A DNA stretch of 64,000 bases from Vandiemenella viatica (GCA_031002005.1 JARYHS010008074.1:14392924-14456923), one strand, 5' to 3'. Counted from the first letter of the stretch, positions 1 to 11,286 are shown. A program made the numbers and translations. The notes: generated by a model not told the origin, from the sequence alone.

Positions 1-315
1 AGCAAGAACTTTTTCTTCCATCTTAAAAATGCCTTATTCAGCGAACCAATTTTTGGTAATACTGGTTTCAAGACGCCAGGAATCAAACTGCACATAATTT
101 ATGTTGGCATTCCCACTGCTTCAAGGATGAAAAGGGGAATGGTGGTAGACCTTTCAATCTCCAGTTCCCTCATGGATGGAATCATTGCAATTAATACAAT
201 ACTCGGGACCCTTCCCCTGAAAAAATACCATGGTACAGATTTGATTGGTTGACTGGTTACGGAGGTTCCTCGTAAAGGGGAAAATTGAACGTAATCAAGG
301 TTTTATTTGTTCCTT

Positions 316-452
316 ATGGTTTTACACCATGTCGACATCGAGTCATTAGAGTTGGGAAAGGTCTTGGGGCAAAGAACTATGGAATTCGGCCACGGCCTTT
401 TGAAGAAACCACCATGAGTGTCCCATTGAGTGATTTGGGAAGATCATGTTAA
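316..452 (-). repeat. SINE-A fragment (tRNA-derived family)
   Basis: This is a degenerate piece of the commonest SINE in the window. It retains the tail-side motifs (TCGACATCGAG, a CATTAGAG block, GGAATTCGGCC, CCTTTTGAAG, GTGATTTGGG) in the order seen in the better copies at 13049-13312 and 16701-16925. The tRNA-like head is missing. Confidence 0.6.
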
Positions 453-1500
453 GAATATTGCCGACAGAAAAGCGGCTTCTCGTCTTAACCTTTGTTACTT
501 CCTCGACCTTTTGCCACTTGTTCTCTAAAGCTGCGAAAATGTGTCATCGGCAAACATTATAATCAATGTGATCAGAATCTCTGCCGGTTTCACATCTTGG
601 TATCCTGGAAACTTAATAATTATGTATTACGCAATGAGCACAAGAACTTCGTAATTACTCATCATAGTAATATATAGACAAACGACTATAGGACTAAGCG
701 TGTAGCATTTCGCATACCATTGCATTCATACCAACCATACGCTGTTGTCACATCGATAACTGTTAAAGTATCTCGCGGCTATTGAAAAAGTCCAAATTAC
801 ATTTGATTGGCATTTGTATTGATTTTGATTATTCATAAAAAACTATGGAACAGTTACATCAGAGATCGAAAAGTCCAATCGAAACCCTTTGGGATCTCCG
901 GTTAATAATGCCATACTCAATATATTATTACTCTGTAGACTGATTAGCAAAATAAACATTATTTAAACTAATCCGCTCATTACAACCTTTTCTATCAAAT
1001 ATAAGTGGACACTCGGGTCTTTATTTCTCAATATTGCGAGATAAAATATACATAAAAATAGACATGTATGTCCCTACATTTCACTACTACCTAGCGCATT
1101 TGAGTGTGACAGTTCCTCGGGTCTCCCATCGTGCACTCTGGTGGTTGTATGTCGATAGCAGTGGGGGTTGGGGAGATTGAGGCGGTGCTAACAACTACTA
1201 CTAACAGACAATAATTATCCACAAGGATACAGTGGGAAGCGTGTGGGAACATGGTTAGAAGTTCAAGCCTTGTTTAAACATTGGTTTATTACAATTATTA
1301 AAGATAATGCTGACACTTACAGAAAATGTTACAACTATAATATCAAATACCACCAATCCTGGTCTTGCAAACGAAGATATGAATGATCTTGTTATCACAA
1401 AATGATATAATGTTATGGACCAAACCTTGGTCTTGCTACTTATACCTTGAATAACCCTTATAATTACAAATAATCCTATTTATACCAAATTATAAAAATA
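453..1500. other. Non-coding stretch, no gene recognised
   Basis: This is AT-rich sequence with only short, low-quality open frames. CTTGGTCTTGC-like words near 1355 and 1430 resemble the interior of the MITE at 10486-10607, but no terminal repeats are visible here. Nothing else can be supported. Confidence 0.5.
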
Positions 1501-1850
1501 ACCAGACTGGCTCTTAACAATCTACTAGCCAAATACAATTTTATACTTGAGCCAGACTGCTAACGACGAGGTAGAAGGCGACACACTGGTAGTAGCAATT
1601 AACAGAGAAAATGACTAATATAATGTCAAATAAAGCTGGCCTCAATCTTGTAGATTAACGTATGAAAAATCCTGTAATCACCGACAATTCCACATAGATC
1701 AATGACAGAAATAACAAGACCAGCTAGTTCCCATCTACTAGCATCTAACACTCTGCCAGTAGGACCAAACACAATTTATGGCTGAGGCAGACCGCTAACG
1801 ACAAGGCGGAAGACAACACTTGTGGTTGCAGTTGACGGCCACTACCTCCA
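1501..1850. repeat. Two-unit imperfect tandem repeat (~235-bp period)
   Basis: The block around 1501-1615 recurs around 1720-1850. Shared parts include an ATCTACTAGC word, a CAATTTAT word, CTGCTAACGACGAGG versus CCGCTAACGACAAGG, and a GAAG(G/A)C(G/A)ACAC word. The units have diverged visibly. They lie within the LTR-like unit. Confidence 0.55.
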
Positions 1851-2240
1851 GTACCCACAGCACTCTCGGTGAAGAGTGTCGGAGAACTCCCTCTCTGCAG
1901 GTGGTCGAAGCTCGGCCGCACTGACTGCTTCCTCCTTAGTCCCGTAACGCTATCACTCCGGAAAGCATTGGCGGGATGCCGACCGCGTGCCTTCAACTCA
2001 CTGACTGGCTGACTGTCCGACTCCATTCTCCAGCCCCGCTGCCACTCCGGGAAGTACTAGTGGAACACCGGCTGCCTGCCCACCAACCGACTGACAGCCT
2101 CCCTGGCCGCCCGGTCCAACCGCGGACCCGCCAACCCCACCGGGCTTCCGGCGTCACGGCGACACAGGGAAGTACTCTTTCCCGACTGACTGCGACTGAC
2201 TAACTAACAAACTCACTCAGACTAACCCCGACTCAGACTA
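1501..2240 (-). mobile_element. LTR-like unit, downstream half (interrupted by LINE)
   Basis: A GC-rich, non-coding block is rich in CAGTCAGT/ACTGACTG words. Read on the minus strand, it joins to 6988-7273 when the jockey-like LINE and its 12-bp duplication are removed. The joined unit has a TATA-like box (about 7005-7013), heat-shock-element-like motifs further upstream, and a GC-rich downstream part. I infer a solo LTR or promoter-bearing repeat. No gag/pol, primer-binding site or clear LTR ends were identified, so the class is uncertain. Confidence 0.35.
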
Positions 2241-2379
2241 ACTGCCCGCTCGCCGCTTCGCCATTATTTCCCCGTTCGTTTGGGCTGTGATATTGAAGGT
2301 TGTTGTCTCTCGACATTTCCTTCTCATCGTTTATGATAGTTCACTTCTTTTCTATTGGTGCGTCGTCTAGATGGCTATT

Positions 2380-4290
2380 TTATTGGATCAGTGACAGTGG
2401 ACGTTTATGGAAATCAATTTCTGTTGTATATGTACCTAGATTACTGATGAGTGGGTTGTTGTTTTTGTGTGTGGATCTGTATAAGGTGGCTGCGCTTTCT
2501 TGAAACCTTTGCTGAATTGTTTGGAGACCTGTTGCTTCATGGAGGTCATGTGTTGGGAATCGTGATGGCAGATGTAGGGCCCGTTTGAGGGCTCTGTTTT
2601 GTATGACCTGCAGTTTATGGATATTTGTCCTTGAAGCATACCCCCACACTGGGCATGCATATTCAATGACTGGTCTTATTAAGCTGCAGTAAATTTTTAC
2701 TCCAGTCGCTGGCGCCAAAGTACCGTCTCGGTTTAATAGTGGATACAGCTGTTGCAGTCTCGCGCTGGCTTTTCTCTTTATTTCTTCTATGTGCGTGCGC
2801 CAAGTTAGTTTGGCATCTAACGTTACACCGAGATAGCGTGCGGTATTTTTCCATGGAATGGGCTGTACCTGGAGCGTCACTTGCGGATGAACTGCGTTTC
2901 TCTTTCCTCGACGGTGTGCTAGCATGATGGCCTGCGTCTTTTCTGGGTTGATGGCTATACGCCATCGTCTTGCCCAGGCCTCAATCTTATCCAGCGCTTG
3001 TTGTAGACGATGTGTGGCGAGTTCCCTTTTTTTGCTGCTGGAGAAAACTGCCGTGTCGTCGGCATACTGAGCTGTTTTGACACCTGCCGTTTCCGGGATA
3101 TCCGATGTATACAGTGAGTATAACACCGGTCCCAGAACCGATCCTTGAGGCACTCCGGCGTTTGTTTTTCTTCTCGAGGAGAGAGCTGTCCCTACCCTCA
3201 CCCTGAACGATCTTCCCCGCAGGTACGATTCTAGCAGCTGTACGTATGGCCCGGGGAATCCCAGCTCAAACAGCTTGCATAGCAGCCCAGAGTGCCATAC
3301 GGAGTCGAAGGCCTTAGCTATGTCAAGAAGCACTAGTCCACAGAAGTTCCGGTGATTGAAAGCCTTAGTCGCCTCCTCAACCACTCGTAGGAGTTGGTGG
3401 GTGGTAGAGTGCTCCCGGCGAAACCCCGTCTGATGGTTTGGGATGAGATTTTCTTCATCGATGATCTTCTTCATCCTTGTAAGCAGTATTCTTTCGAATA
3501 TTTTACTAACCGATGGAAGCAGGCTAATAGGACGGTAGTGCTGGGGAAATACAGGGTCCTTTCCGGACTTGTATATCCCAACGACTATTGCCTGTTTCCA
3601 GCATTTTGGGAAGGTCCTCGTTCTGAGAATGGTGTTGAAAACTTCAGCCAAGTATGAAAGAGCTTCCAACGGTAGGTGCTTTATGAGGGTGTTATTTATT
3701 CCATTTATTCCTGGTGCTTTATTGGGATGAAGTCTCTTGATGCAGTTTTTGATTTCTGAGACGTCAACTTCTGGGATGTGCTGTGCATCGTCGGTGGCGG
3801 CTGCCTCCATGTACGTTCTCAGTCTCCGCCTAATTTCAGTTACCCGCTCTTCGTCTATGTCCATATCTAAGGGGGAGAAATGCTTCTCAAAGTTGTCTGC
3901 AAGAGCATCCGCCTTCTCCTGCGGGAGGTAGACTAACCCTCTTTCTCCGTGGAGCGGAGGGAGTCTTTGCTTCCGCTTCGTAAGTCTCCTTGTCTGTATC
4001 CACAGGGAGTCCTCATTGGGCCGTATCATTGAAACTCTGGCCTCCCATTCCTTATTTCTATGTTCTGTGAGGGCTGCTTTTAATTCCTTTTGAAGTCTAT
4101 TAAGCAGGCTTTTGGTGTTTCGATTCCTCGTTAGCTTCCACTCTTTCATGACCCGGTTCTTGTTTCGGATCATGGCCAGAAGCTGAGGTGGAAGCTGTTG
4201 CATTGCGTGGTTGTTGGTTCGTTTCGAAGGGATGGCGGCTCCCGATGCTTCCTTCACGGTTGTTTCAAAGAACTTCAGGCTCTCCTCCAC
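2380..4290 (-). pseudogene. Jockey-like ORF2, reverse transcriptase part
   Basis: An open stretch of 636 codons covers the linker, the reverse transcriptase and the C-terminal region of ORF2. RT motifs in order are NKAPGINGI, YRPISLLP, a DIAKAFDSVWH motif, GVPQGSVLGPVLY and the catalytic QYADDTAVF box, followed by the thumb-side FLGV-type motif (RYLGVTLDAKLTW) and the LIRPVIEYACPVWG block. All catalytic aspartates are present. The shown start is only the first Met in this frame. The real ORF2 begins at 5059 and is broken by frameshifts near 4675 and 4280. No RNase H domain follows, in keeping with jockey. Confidence 0.85.
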
Positions 4291-5059
4291 ATTTTCGTGA
4301 TGTCTTGTTTCGAAGGCGTGGGCGATGATCTGTCGGTATCTGTCTCAGTTGGCGTGTTTGTAATCCGGAACAGTTTGCTGTTCAAGCTGCCATGGTCCAC
4401 CGCTATCTCGAAGAGTACAGGACAATGATCGGACGACAGCCGGTTGATGGTGCTGGCTGCTAGGTATCCTGTGATGCCTCTACTTATACAAATGTCCAAG
4501 ACGTCGGGACGTCTTCCATTCGCCGGGTAGTGAGTAGGCTCTTCGGGGGCAGTTACATTCATGTTTAGCCTTTCTGCCAGTCTCCTTAGCTGTCTTCCTG
4601 AACTGTTGCACGCTCGACTGTTCCAATCCGTGTGTTTACAGTTCAGATCGCCGCCTATGATCAGCCTGCCCCTTATGCTGGCAGGTTGTTGATGTCTTCA
4701 TCTTGTAACTGCGCTCGTGGTGGACGATAGGCTGATACTACAGTGATTTTTCCATTCGCGGTGGCTACTTCGACTCCCACCACTTCAAGTTGGTTCATTG
4801 GCGGGAGAGGCACTTGGTTTGGGAGTCCCCGTTTAATATATATAGCTACGCCACCGCCTGCTGTTGGTCGGTCATAGCGGTAGCAGTGGTAATTTGGTAT
4901 TGCTACTCGGATGCCTGGTTTCAGATGGGTCTCGGACACCAAGCAGATGTCCACTCTTTGTTTATGTATAAACTGTCTGAACTCAGTTGACTGGTTGTAG
5001 ATACCATTTGCGTTCCACACACAAAACGCGATTCCATGTATAGGATGAGCTCTATCCAT
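4275..5059 (-). pseudogene. Jockey-like ORF2, endonuclease part
   Basis: This is the N-terminal endonuclease of ORF2, which nicks target DNA during retrotransposition. It starts at ATG 5059 and reads FCVWNANGI, DICLVSETHLKPG, GGGVAIYIKRGLP and VVSAYRPP. After a frame change near 4675 it continues with a GGDLNCKHTDWNS block and SSDHCPVLFEI, both typical of the APE-type fold. The ORF2 start codon overlaps the end of ORF1 in ATGGATAG, an 8-nt overlap (5052-5059). A second frameshift near 4280 separates it from the RT frame. Confidence 0.8.
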
Positions 5060-6932
5060 TATGTTCTTGGGTAGTGCTGGTGGTTGCAGCTAGAGCTGAC
5101 GTAACTGCTGCCTGTATATTCATTGGCAAGCGATTTAGCATCTCTATAATGTTAAGCATCATTTTCATCATGGTGTCCATCATTCCAGACAATTTATCCA
5201 TGAGACCATGCACCAGGCTATCAGCTGCTCCTTGTTTACTTGGCTGGTTGGAAGGGGCAGGTTGGGTGCCGACCGTTTCAGCTCGATCCGCAGTCAGGTT
5301 ACTTTTCATATCTGCCTTTGGTGTTTCGGCGTTGTTGGCGACCTGGTTTGCACAGGTGTCCGCGTATGTGCTCCCATTCGCACCACTAGTTGGGTGTTTC
5401 TTATTGTTCTTCTCATGTTTGGGGTTCTGCTTTTTCTGAGTCTGACGTGGGTCTTCATTCTTGTTAATGTCATTTGGTTCTTCTTCTTGCTGGCCAGCCG
5501 TTGGCGGGATCTCCTGTTGATTTTTCCCTTGTGGTTTCTTTCGGCGTTGGAGAATTTTGTCTTGTTCCGCGGGCAGTCCTCTTTGTTGATCGCGGGCTTT
5601 CTTGTACGCCTGGCATCCTTTGTAGCTTGCGACGTGGTTTCCACCTCAGTTGGAGCATTTCGCCGTGTCACGTCCTCTCTGAGCTGAACATTGGTTGGAA
5701 TCATGTTTACCAGCGCATTTGACACAAACTGGTGGCATTTTGCAATTCATTGCCATGTGCCGTAGAGCTGGCAATTGTAGCATTGAGGTGGTCTAGGTGA
5801 TGAGCGGAGTTTTTGTGTAGTTACTTTGAGGTGGCATATTGTCTCTAACTTGAAGATCTCTCTATTTTCTGGTGTGTCCGGCAAGACGGCGAGAAAAAGG
5901 GGCATTGCTACGTTGCTGCCCGGCCTCCTTAGTTGAGCTACTGTCTGGACGTTGAATCCTATCCCCTTTAGCTCCTCCTTCAGATCCCTGGCTGGAAGTG
6001 TTCTGGGTATCCCTCTGAATACCACTTTCAGCAGGGGTAAGGCCTCAGTTGGAAATGTGTAGTATGGGGTGCACTTTTGCTGCAGCATCTCGGTGACCGC
6101 TGAGTAGTCGGCCACCGTAGTAAAAGTAAACTTGATTTTGTCCCCTCCTGCAGACTTGGCTGCGAAGGGGTCCTTGACGACGGCTTCCACTTGGTCGTGC
6201 AGCGTCTTGAAATTTTCTTCGTATTGGACCACTATAGGTGGAATATGGGTCGATCTCTTAGCTGGCGGGGTTGTTGTTTCCTCAGTCTGCAGGGGCTGGA
6301 ATGGATTGTTGGTTTCCATTACAAGCTCCGGGTCCAGTGCGAGTGGCGGCTTTGCTGTGCGGCGGGGGTGTTATAAATCCTTCCGCGTCTGGTTGCTGCG
6401 CTTTGCGTCGGTTTCCTCCGCTTGCGGCAGCAGTCGTCTGCTTGGGGGTATTTGCTTTTTTGAAGTCTGTCTGCGGTGGTGTATAAGGCGTCTGGAATGG
6501 GAATGTTGCGGCCGAGTACTCGGTCGTCCCCTTCTTCTTCTTGTTCGCTTTCTTCTCTTTGCTGGCTGTAGCACTGGAAAGTTGTTGTACGGGCACGCTG
6601 ACTTTCGAACCACTTGCGCGTTGTTCGTTCCTCGGTTGCTTTAGTTTCCCCGCTGTGATCGGTGAGGTTCTTCTCTTCGATGCGCGGGGGTCTACTGATC
6701 CGTGGGCAGGCTGGTTCGTCGTGAGCGTTATCGTTACAATTCCGTCGGGGTCCACCCTCAAGTCCTGTGGGAACTGCCTGGTCGTCGTCAGTGTTGTTCC
6801 GTCCGCTTCCAAGTCCGGTAGGGATAGCCGGGTCGTCACCATTGCCGCAGCTCCCGCCGGCAAAGTCGAGTGCGCTGGGGCACTCGGCCCGCCTGGCGCG
6901 GGAGAGCGGCTAGCGTATTCCTTGTCGCACAT
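5052..6932 (-). pseudogene. Jockey-like ORF1 (gag, zinc-knuckle protein)
   Basis: This is a gag-like nucleic-acid-binding protein. From ATG 6932 there is a low-complexity Ser/Thr/Pro/Lys-rich N-terminal third. After a frame change near 6300-6320 follows a globular domain (LKVVFRGIPR, LKEELKGIGFNV, FKLETICHLKV) of the PRE_C2HC type, then three zinc knuckles between about 5780 and 5610. The first knuckle (CYNCQLYG) is broken by an apparent 1-bp deletion near 5750. The third knuckle has TGA where its second Cys codon belongs (near 5648). The C-terminal part is Gln/Lys-rich and ends with a Met/Leu-rich segment and the stop that overlaps ORF2. Confidence 0.75.
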
Positions 6933-6987
6933 CTACACGTTACGATGGTCAACTCGGAACTGCCTGTACTGAGTGACTGCCCGCTCG

Positions 6988-7273
6988 GATCCGTGTCCCC
7001 CACATATATACCCGCTATCGCCAGGCGCCACAGCGCTCTCTAGCGGGGGAACACGAAAGAGGAAACAATCGCGAGCGGAAGAGAAAAGAAGGCAAAGATA
7101 CAACAAGAGCCGAGCACGGCTCAGAGATATGGTTGAAAGTGGTCGATCTGGAACTTTTCATATATACGAGATCAGAGTGTTCCAAAAAAATACCTATGGA
7201 ATTTTCTAGAATGTTCTTGAATGTACTAAAATCTTGTAGAATGTTTCTTGAATAATGTTCAAGAACATTATTT
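6988..7273 (-). promoter_or_regulatory. LTR-like upstream half with TATA box
   Basis: On the minus strand this segment reads from HSE-like motifs (7273-7204) through a GC-rich stretch to GGGTATATATGTGG (about 7016-7003) and then to the LINE target site at 6987. An imperfect CCCGCTA/TAGCGGG inverted repeat lies at about 7011-7047. The arrangement looks like a promoter region of the unit interrupted by the LINE. Function is inferred from sequence words only. Confidence 0.35.
7204..7265. promoter_or_regulatory. Heat-shock-element-like array
   Basis: TTC at 7204, GAA at 7209, TTC at 7214 and GAA at 7219 are exactly 5 bp apart in alternating orientation, which is the classic HSF trimer site layout. 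A second cluster has GAA at 7239, TTC at 7245 and GAA at 7250, then TTC at 7258 and GAA at 7263. Both clusters lie about 190-250 bp upstream, on the minus strand, of the TATA-like box near 7010. HSF binding is inference. Confidence 0.45.
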
Positions 7274-7494
7274 TTCAGTTTTTTCAGCTACTAACAAATA
7301 TAAATAATATATATTCAACATATTTAGTGTGTTAACCGATTTTGACGGAATTTCACTGACAGGTTGCTGATTTGGCAGGGAGTTACATAGGCTTCTTTTT
7401 ATGCCTGAAACGTATAAGGTTTCGTGCATTTTTTCTATTTAGTTTGAATTAGTCGGCGGTTTTATAAAACGAATAAAATGCAAGCGTAACTTAG

Positions 7495-7720
7495 TCCGCA
7501 ACCCGAAGGCTAGTTGGATACTAAGCCATTGTGTCAGAGGTAGGACGGCCAGTTCCTTTCCTCTGGGATGTACAGTTTAACGTGTAATCCGAAGCACGGA
7601 GGGACCTGCCATAGCGCATATGATCAAACATAACTCCTAACAATTCCTGTGCCCACCGGGATTTGAACCAGGGACTGGGGCAGCGAACTCTTTGAAAGCA
7701 AGTGGCTTAACCTCTGCTAT
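7495..7720 (-). repeat. SINE-B (second tRNA-derived family)
   Basis: Read on the minus strand, the B-box region is CCTGGTTCAAATCCC (complement of GGGATTTGAACCAGG near 7660). The body shares a GTACAGTTTAACGTGTAATCC word with the copy at 54040-54300. It is truncated and diverged. Confidence 0.5.
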
Positions 7721-7849
7721 TTTACACGTTAGTCTTTATTGAGAAACAATATTTCACATTTACATTAATGAATCTCACTTCATTATATTATAAACTTTCA
7801 TCATTTGTGTCTTAGCTACAGCTCAGGTTCGCTGATTCCTGGTACCGTT

Positions 7850-9443
7850 TAAGGATTACAATCCCGCAGTGTTTTGAATCCCGCGGGATCCGCGCGGGAT
7901 TTGCGCCAATCCCGCGGGATCCATGCGGGATTGATACAAACAGTTTTTTAACGCATATATTTAAAACATAGTTACTTAAAACGTTAATAAATTAAATAAT
8001 AATTAAATTAATAAATAATTTTTAATGTTAAATGATAAAAATTAACAGTTAACAATATTTTGATTGGCAAAATGACATTCAAACTTTTTACCGTGTCTTA
8101 AGTGTATTTCGAGGTTTTACAGTTTTGTTTTTTAATCTAAACCAATTTTTAAATAAATAATAAAAATGGAAAATATTGAGTCTTAGGTCATATTATGTGC
8201 CTTACAATACATCACATAAGTTTAAAAATATGGTTTGCTTAATGGCCAAGTTACCAGAGTTTTTTTTAAAAAAAAATCTAAATAAACGTTCCATAACACC
8301 GAGAAAAGCATTGCATTTCACAAAGTGAAGTGAATATACTCTGTAAAGTGTAGACTTGGCTCAGAAGAAGATCTCATAACTTTTTGTCACTGCACAAGCA
8401 CGAGACTTGGCCTTTTTTGCGTGATTCATTATTATATCTCCTGATTCCTTGATTGATATTACAGTCGATTCAATGTTATTAAAAGAAACTACTCACCATC
8501 ACGTAAACTGTCAAGTATTTCAGATTTACTTATGTGGCGTAACGACATTTTTAGAGTGGAAATTATTATTTTTTAGTAAGAAAGGAGACTTTCTCGGCGA
8601 ATGATTGCAGCGAAGTCCTCATAGGTTGTATCTCCGGATTTCATTGCAAACACACGAAATTACACACGTGAGGAAGACGGCGGAGGCAGCCGTCGAAGTA
8701 TGGTGTTACTACAACACAATTCGTCGATACACCCGTGAAAATTTCATTATAACTTTTTTTACCTTTAGTCCAAATAATAACAAGGAGAACAGGGATTAAT
8801 CGAAAGCCTGAGCGGCACATGCAAGCAAGAAACGCATTGAGGCAGCGGTCAAAACAACAATAAGTCAAAGGATATACAATTTCCTTTTGATAGTTGTTAA
8901 ATAAATAGGTACGCGATCGTTAAAATTACGATAACATTAGTTTCATATCAACGAATAATCAAATTTTCAGCCGAAAATTAGGAAATTGTCACATTTACTT
9001 TATCTGCAAATACAGAAAATGGGAATAATGAAACCGTGAATAAAAGGCTGTAACCGTGTAGTTCAGATAACGTGTGCGACACATAAAAAATAATTATATA
9101 GTTAGAAAATCGTAATAAATACGCCACATAACGCAAACTACAGAAATGTGTACTCGAAAATGAATACGTAAAAGTGTATCTATTTACTTACTAATGACGA
9201 AGGTTGACAAAAAACAAACGCTTGTTCACATGAGTCAAATGCCAACTGGAAGGGTACAGGCAAACAGTGCAATACATCCGACAGAGACCGAGTGGGGCAG
9301 CGAGTCACGCAGACAAACACGCGTTTCCGCCGGATTTTGCGGATTGCGGATACGCTTAATTTTGTGCGGGATCCACCAGACTGTCTAATGATGCGGGATC
9401 CCGCGGGATTGCGGGATCCCGCTTAGCTGGATTGCAATCCCTA
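7850..9443. mobile_element. Non-autonomous hAT-type element (1.6 kb)
   Basis: The word GTACCGTT occurs directly outside both ends (7842-7849 and 9444-9451), an exact 8-bp duplication as made by hAT transposases. The termini are TAAGGATTACAATCC on the left and the complement of GGATTGCAATCCCTA on the right, imperfect inverted repeats. Subterminal regions on both sides are packed with ATCCCGCGGGATCC-like palindromes. The interior has no credible transposase frame, so the element must depend on one encoded elsewhere. Confidence 0.75.
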
Positions 9444-9582
9444 GTACCGTTCAACTACCGGCTCTGTTCTGTTCTTGGTTACTAGATGAAGCGCACACCT
9501 GCTGAGCATTGCCTGCTGTATTCACCTGTCGTCACTGGACACAGTCACCGCCAGCAGATCATAGTCCCATCAATTTACTAGA

Positions 9583-9660
9583 CATCGTCTGGGAATCTAA
9601 CCCGGGTCGCCCGCGTGGCAGGCGTGCATTCTCAGGCCTGTTAAAAACTTTTTACCAGAG
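9583..9660 (-). repeat. Short tRNA-like SINE fragment
   Basis: On the minus strand the sequence reads CCCGGGTTAGATTCCC, a B-box-like word, preceded by an A-box-like TGCACGCCTGCCACGCGG stretch. It is too short to assign to a family. Confidence 0.3.
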
Positions 9661-10485
9661 CATATTTTTTTAGTATATTGGTTGTCAGTATGGCATTTTT
9701 ACTTGCAGGAATCTAGCAAAGTTATGCTTGTTTTGTCTCAGTGTTCTGTGATGTTCAACTATTAGGTGATGCCAGTAATCTTCCAGTTTTGCCCTTCCTC
9801 GATTTCTTATGATGTAATAAGTATAATTGGCTATGAGTGAAACATGGGTGTTTCTTTTACTTAGTAGATATTGCGTCTGATCTGGTAGCAAGATGCTGTC
9901 GGGTGTATACATGTTTGGTGCCGGAGCTACCAAACAGTTCATAAAACGAACATCCTTACGTACCAAACGTAAAATGTTGCTGAGTGAAACTGTGTTGATT
10001 TTTATGTCACCCGAGTGGTGCGCCGCAGCTTCAATAACTCATACTTTATTGTTATTGTAAATAAACCTAATCTTCGGTTTATCAATTCTGCTAACAAGTA
10101 ATCATTAAGTGTGCAATGTCTTACCAAATTCAAACGGTAAGGGCATAGTAAGTAATCGAAAGCAAGTGCTATAAACGTTGCAACCAACACAGGAGGAGAA
10201 GATGGTTACAGCGCGCTGAATAGGAAACATCGAGAGAAAAAATTACATCTTCTCTGAAATTTAAATTTAACAAGTTACCACGGACTGCTATTAATCAGTA
10301 AGAGTAAAGCTTAATTCCTGTTAATCCTACGTTACCAATGATAATCACGTCCACCTCCTCGTATACGTTATTCTAAAACTGTGTCTTCATTTGAATTTTT
10401 TTGTCGAGTTATTGTGGAACGGCTCATTAGAAATAGATTGGGAATAGGGGGATGGGAGGATCTCTGATGTCGTAGTGATTTAAAG

Positions 10486-10607
10486 TAGTGTTGCCCAAAT
10501 GCAAGAACAAGACGAGACTTGGCCGGTCTTGGTCTTGCATCAATACACCTGGTCTTGGTCTTGGTCTTGCAAAAATGCAAGACCAAGACCGATTTTGGGC
10601 AACACTA
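10486..10607. mobile_element. 122-bp hAT-like MITE
   Basis: Terminal inverted repeats TAGTGTTGCCCAAA are flanked by perfect 8-bp direct repeats ATTTAAAG at 10478-10485 and 10608-10615. The interior is made of inverted copies of TTGGTCTTGC/GCAAGACCAA, so the whole unit can fold on itself. There is no coding capacity. Confidence 0.8.
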
Positions 10608-11286
10608 ATTTAAAGTGACAAGAACAATGTGGCGACCGTACCACCTCCGTCAGTCGCAAGCTAGAGGTATATGCGTGGGTTTTTACTGAATAAAAGCTCT
10701 GCAGCTACCGAATAAATAATAGATGTATGTGGTCAGTCCTACGGCTGAGGACTGACGATCCACTATGTTCAGTACTTTGCGATTGTTTCCAGACGCCAAT
10801 TATACAGTCACATGAAACTGGAAGCGTCGCAGCATAACGTGAATTTCTGCCAAGTTACGACGCTTCGTCCTACAGTGCGATAAGGAAGACGGTGCACAGT
10901 TTATGTGTGTTATTCTGCACCAGCAGGTGACGTCATTTAGCGCTCCGTCTGCTACTGGACTCGTGACCTTGTGCAAGCATTACATGCATCTGCCTCGGCC
11001 TTTCATCTGATCAAGGCGCAAACTGAACACGACAAACCACCGGTAATTCAGTCTGCTGGATTTCCCGTCTTTTGATTCAGTAATAGTACTATGTTACTGA
11101 AGTTCTTTTCCGAAGGCGGTCAATAAATTTCAGTGACACTTCACTGTACTGTTTACTGTACATTTATATTGTAGAAAACACCGGACAACATTTACCAACT
11201 GAAAATTACAATTTAACCAAAACAGCATTTACCAGGTTGGTAAAACTACGTAGGTGAATATCTCCTGCTCGTACAACCATATTTAT

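Larger units (their letters stand above)
2253..6975 (-). mobile_element. Jockey-like non-LTR retrotransposon, near full length
   Basis: On the minus strand this element has, in order, a gag-like ORF1 with zinc knuckles, an apurinic-type endonuclease and a reverse transcriptase without RNase H, which is the jockey layout. The 12-bp word ACTGCCCGCTCG occurs at 2241-2252 and again at 6976-6987, and I read it as the target-site duplication that fixes the ends. The apparent 3' end has no poly(A) tract, which is odd for jockey. Frameshifts and a stop in both ORFs make the copy non-functional. Confidence 0.8.

Noticed and set aside
1976..2203. Small proline-rich protein
   Set aside because: The frame lies in the GC-rich part of the LTR-like repeat and has overlapping open frames on the other strand, with no motif.
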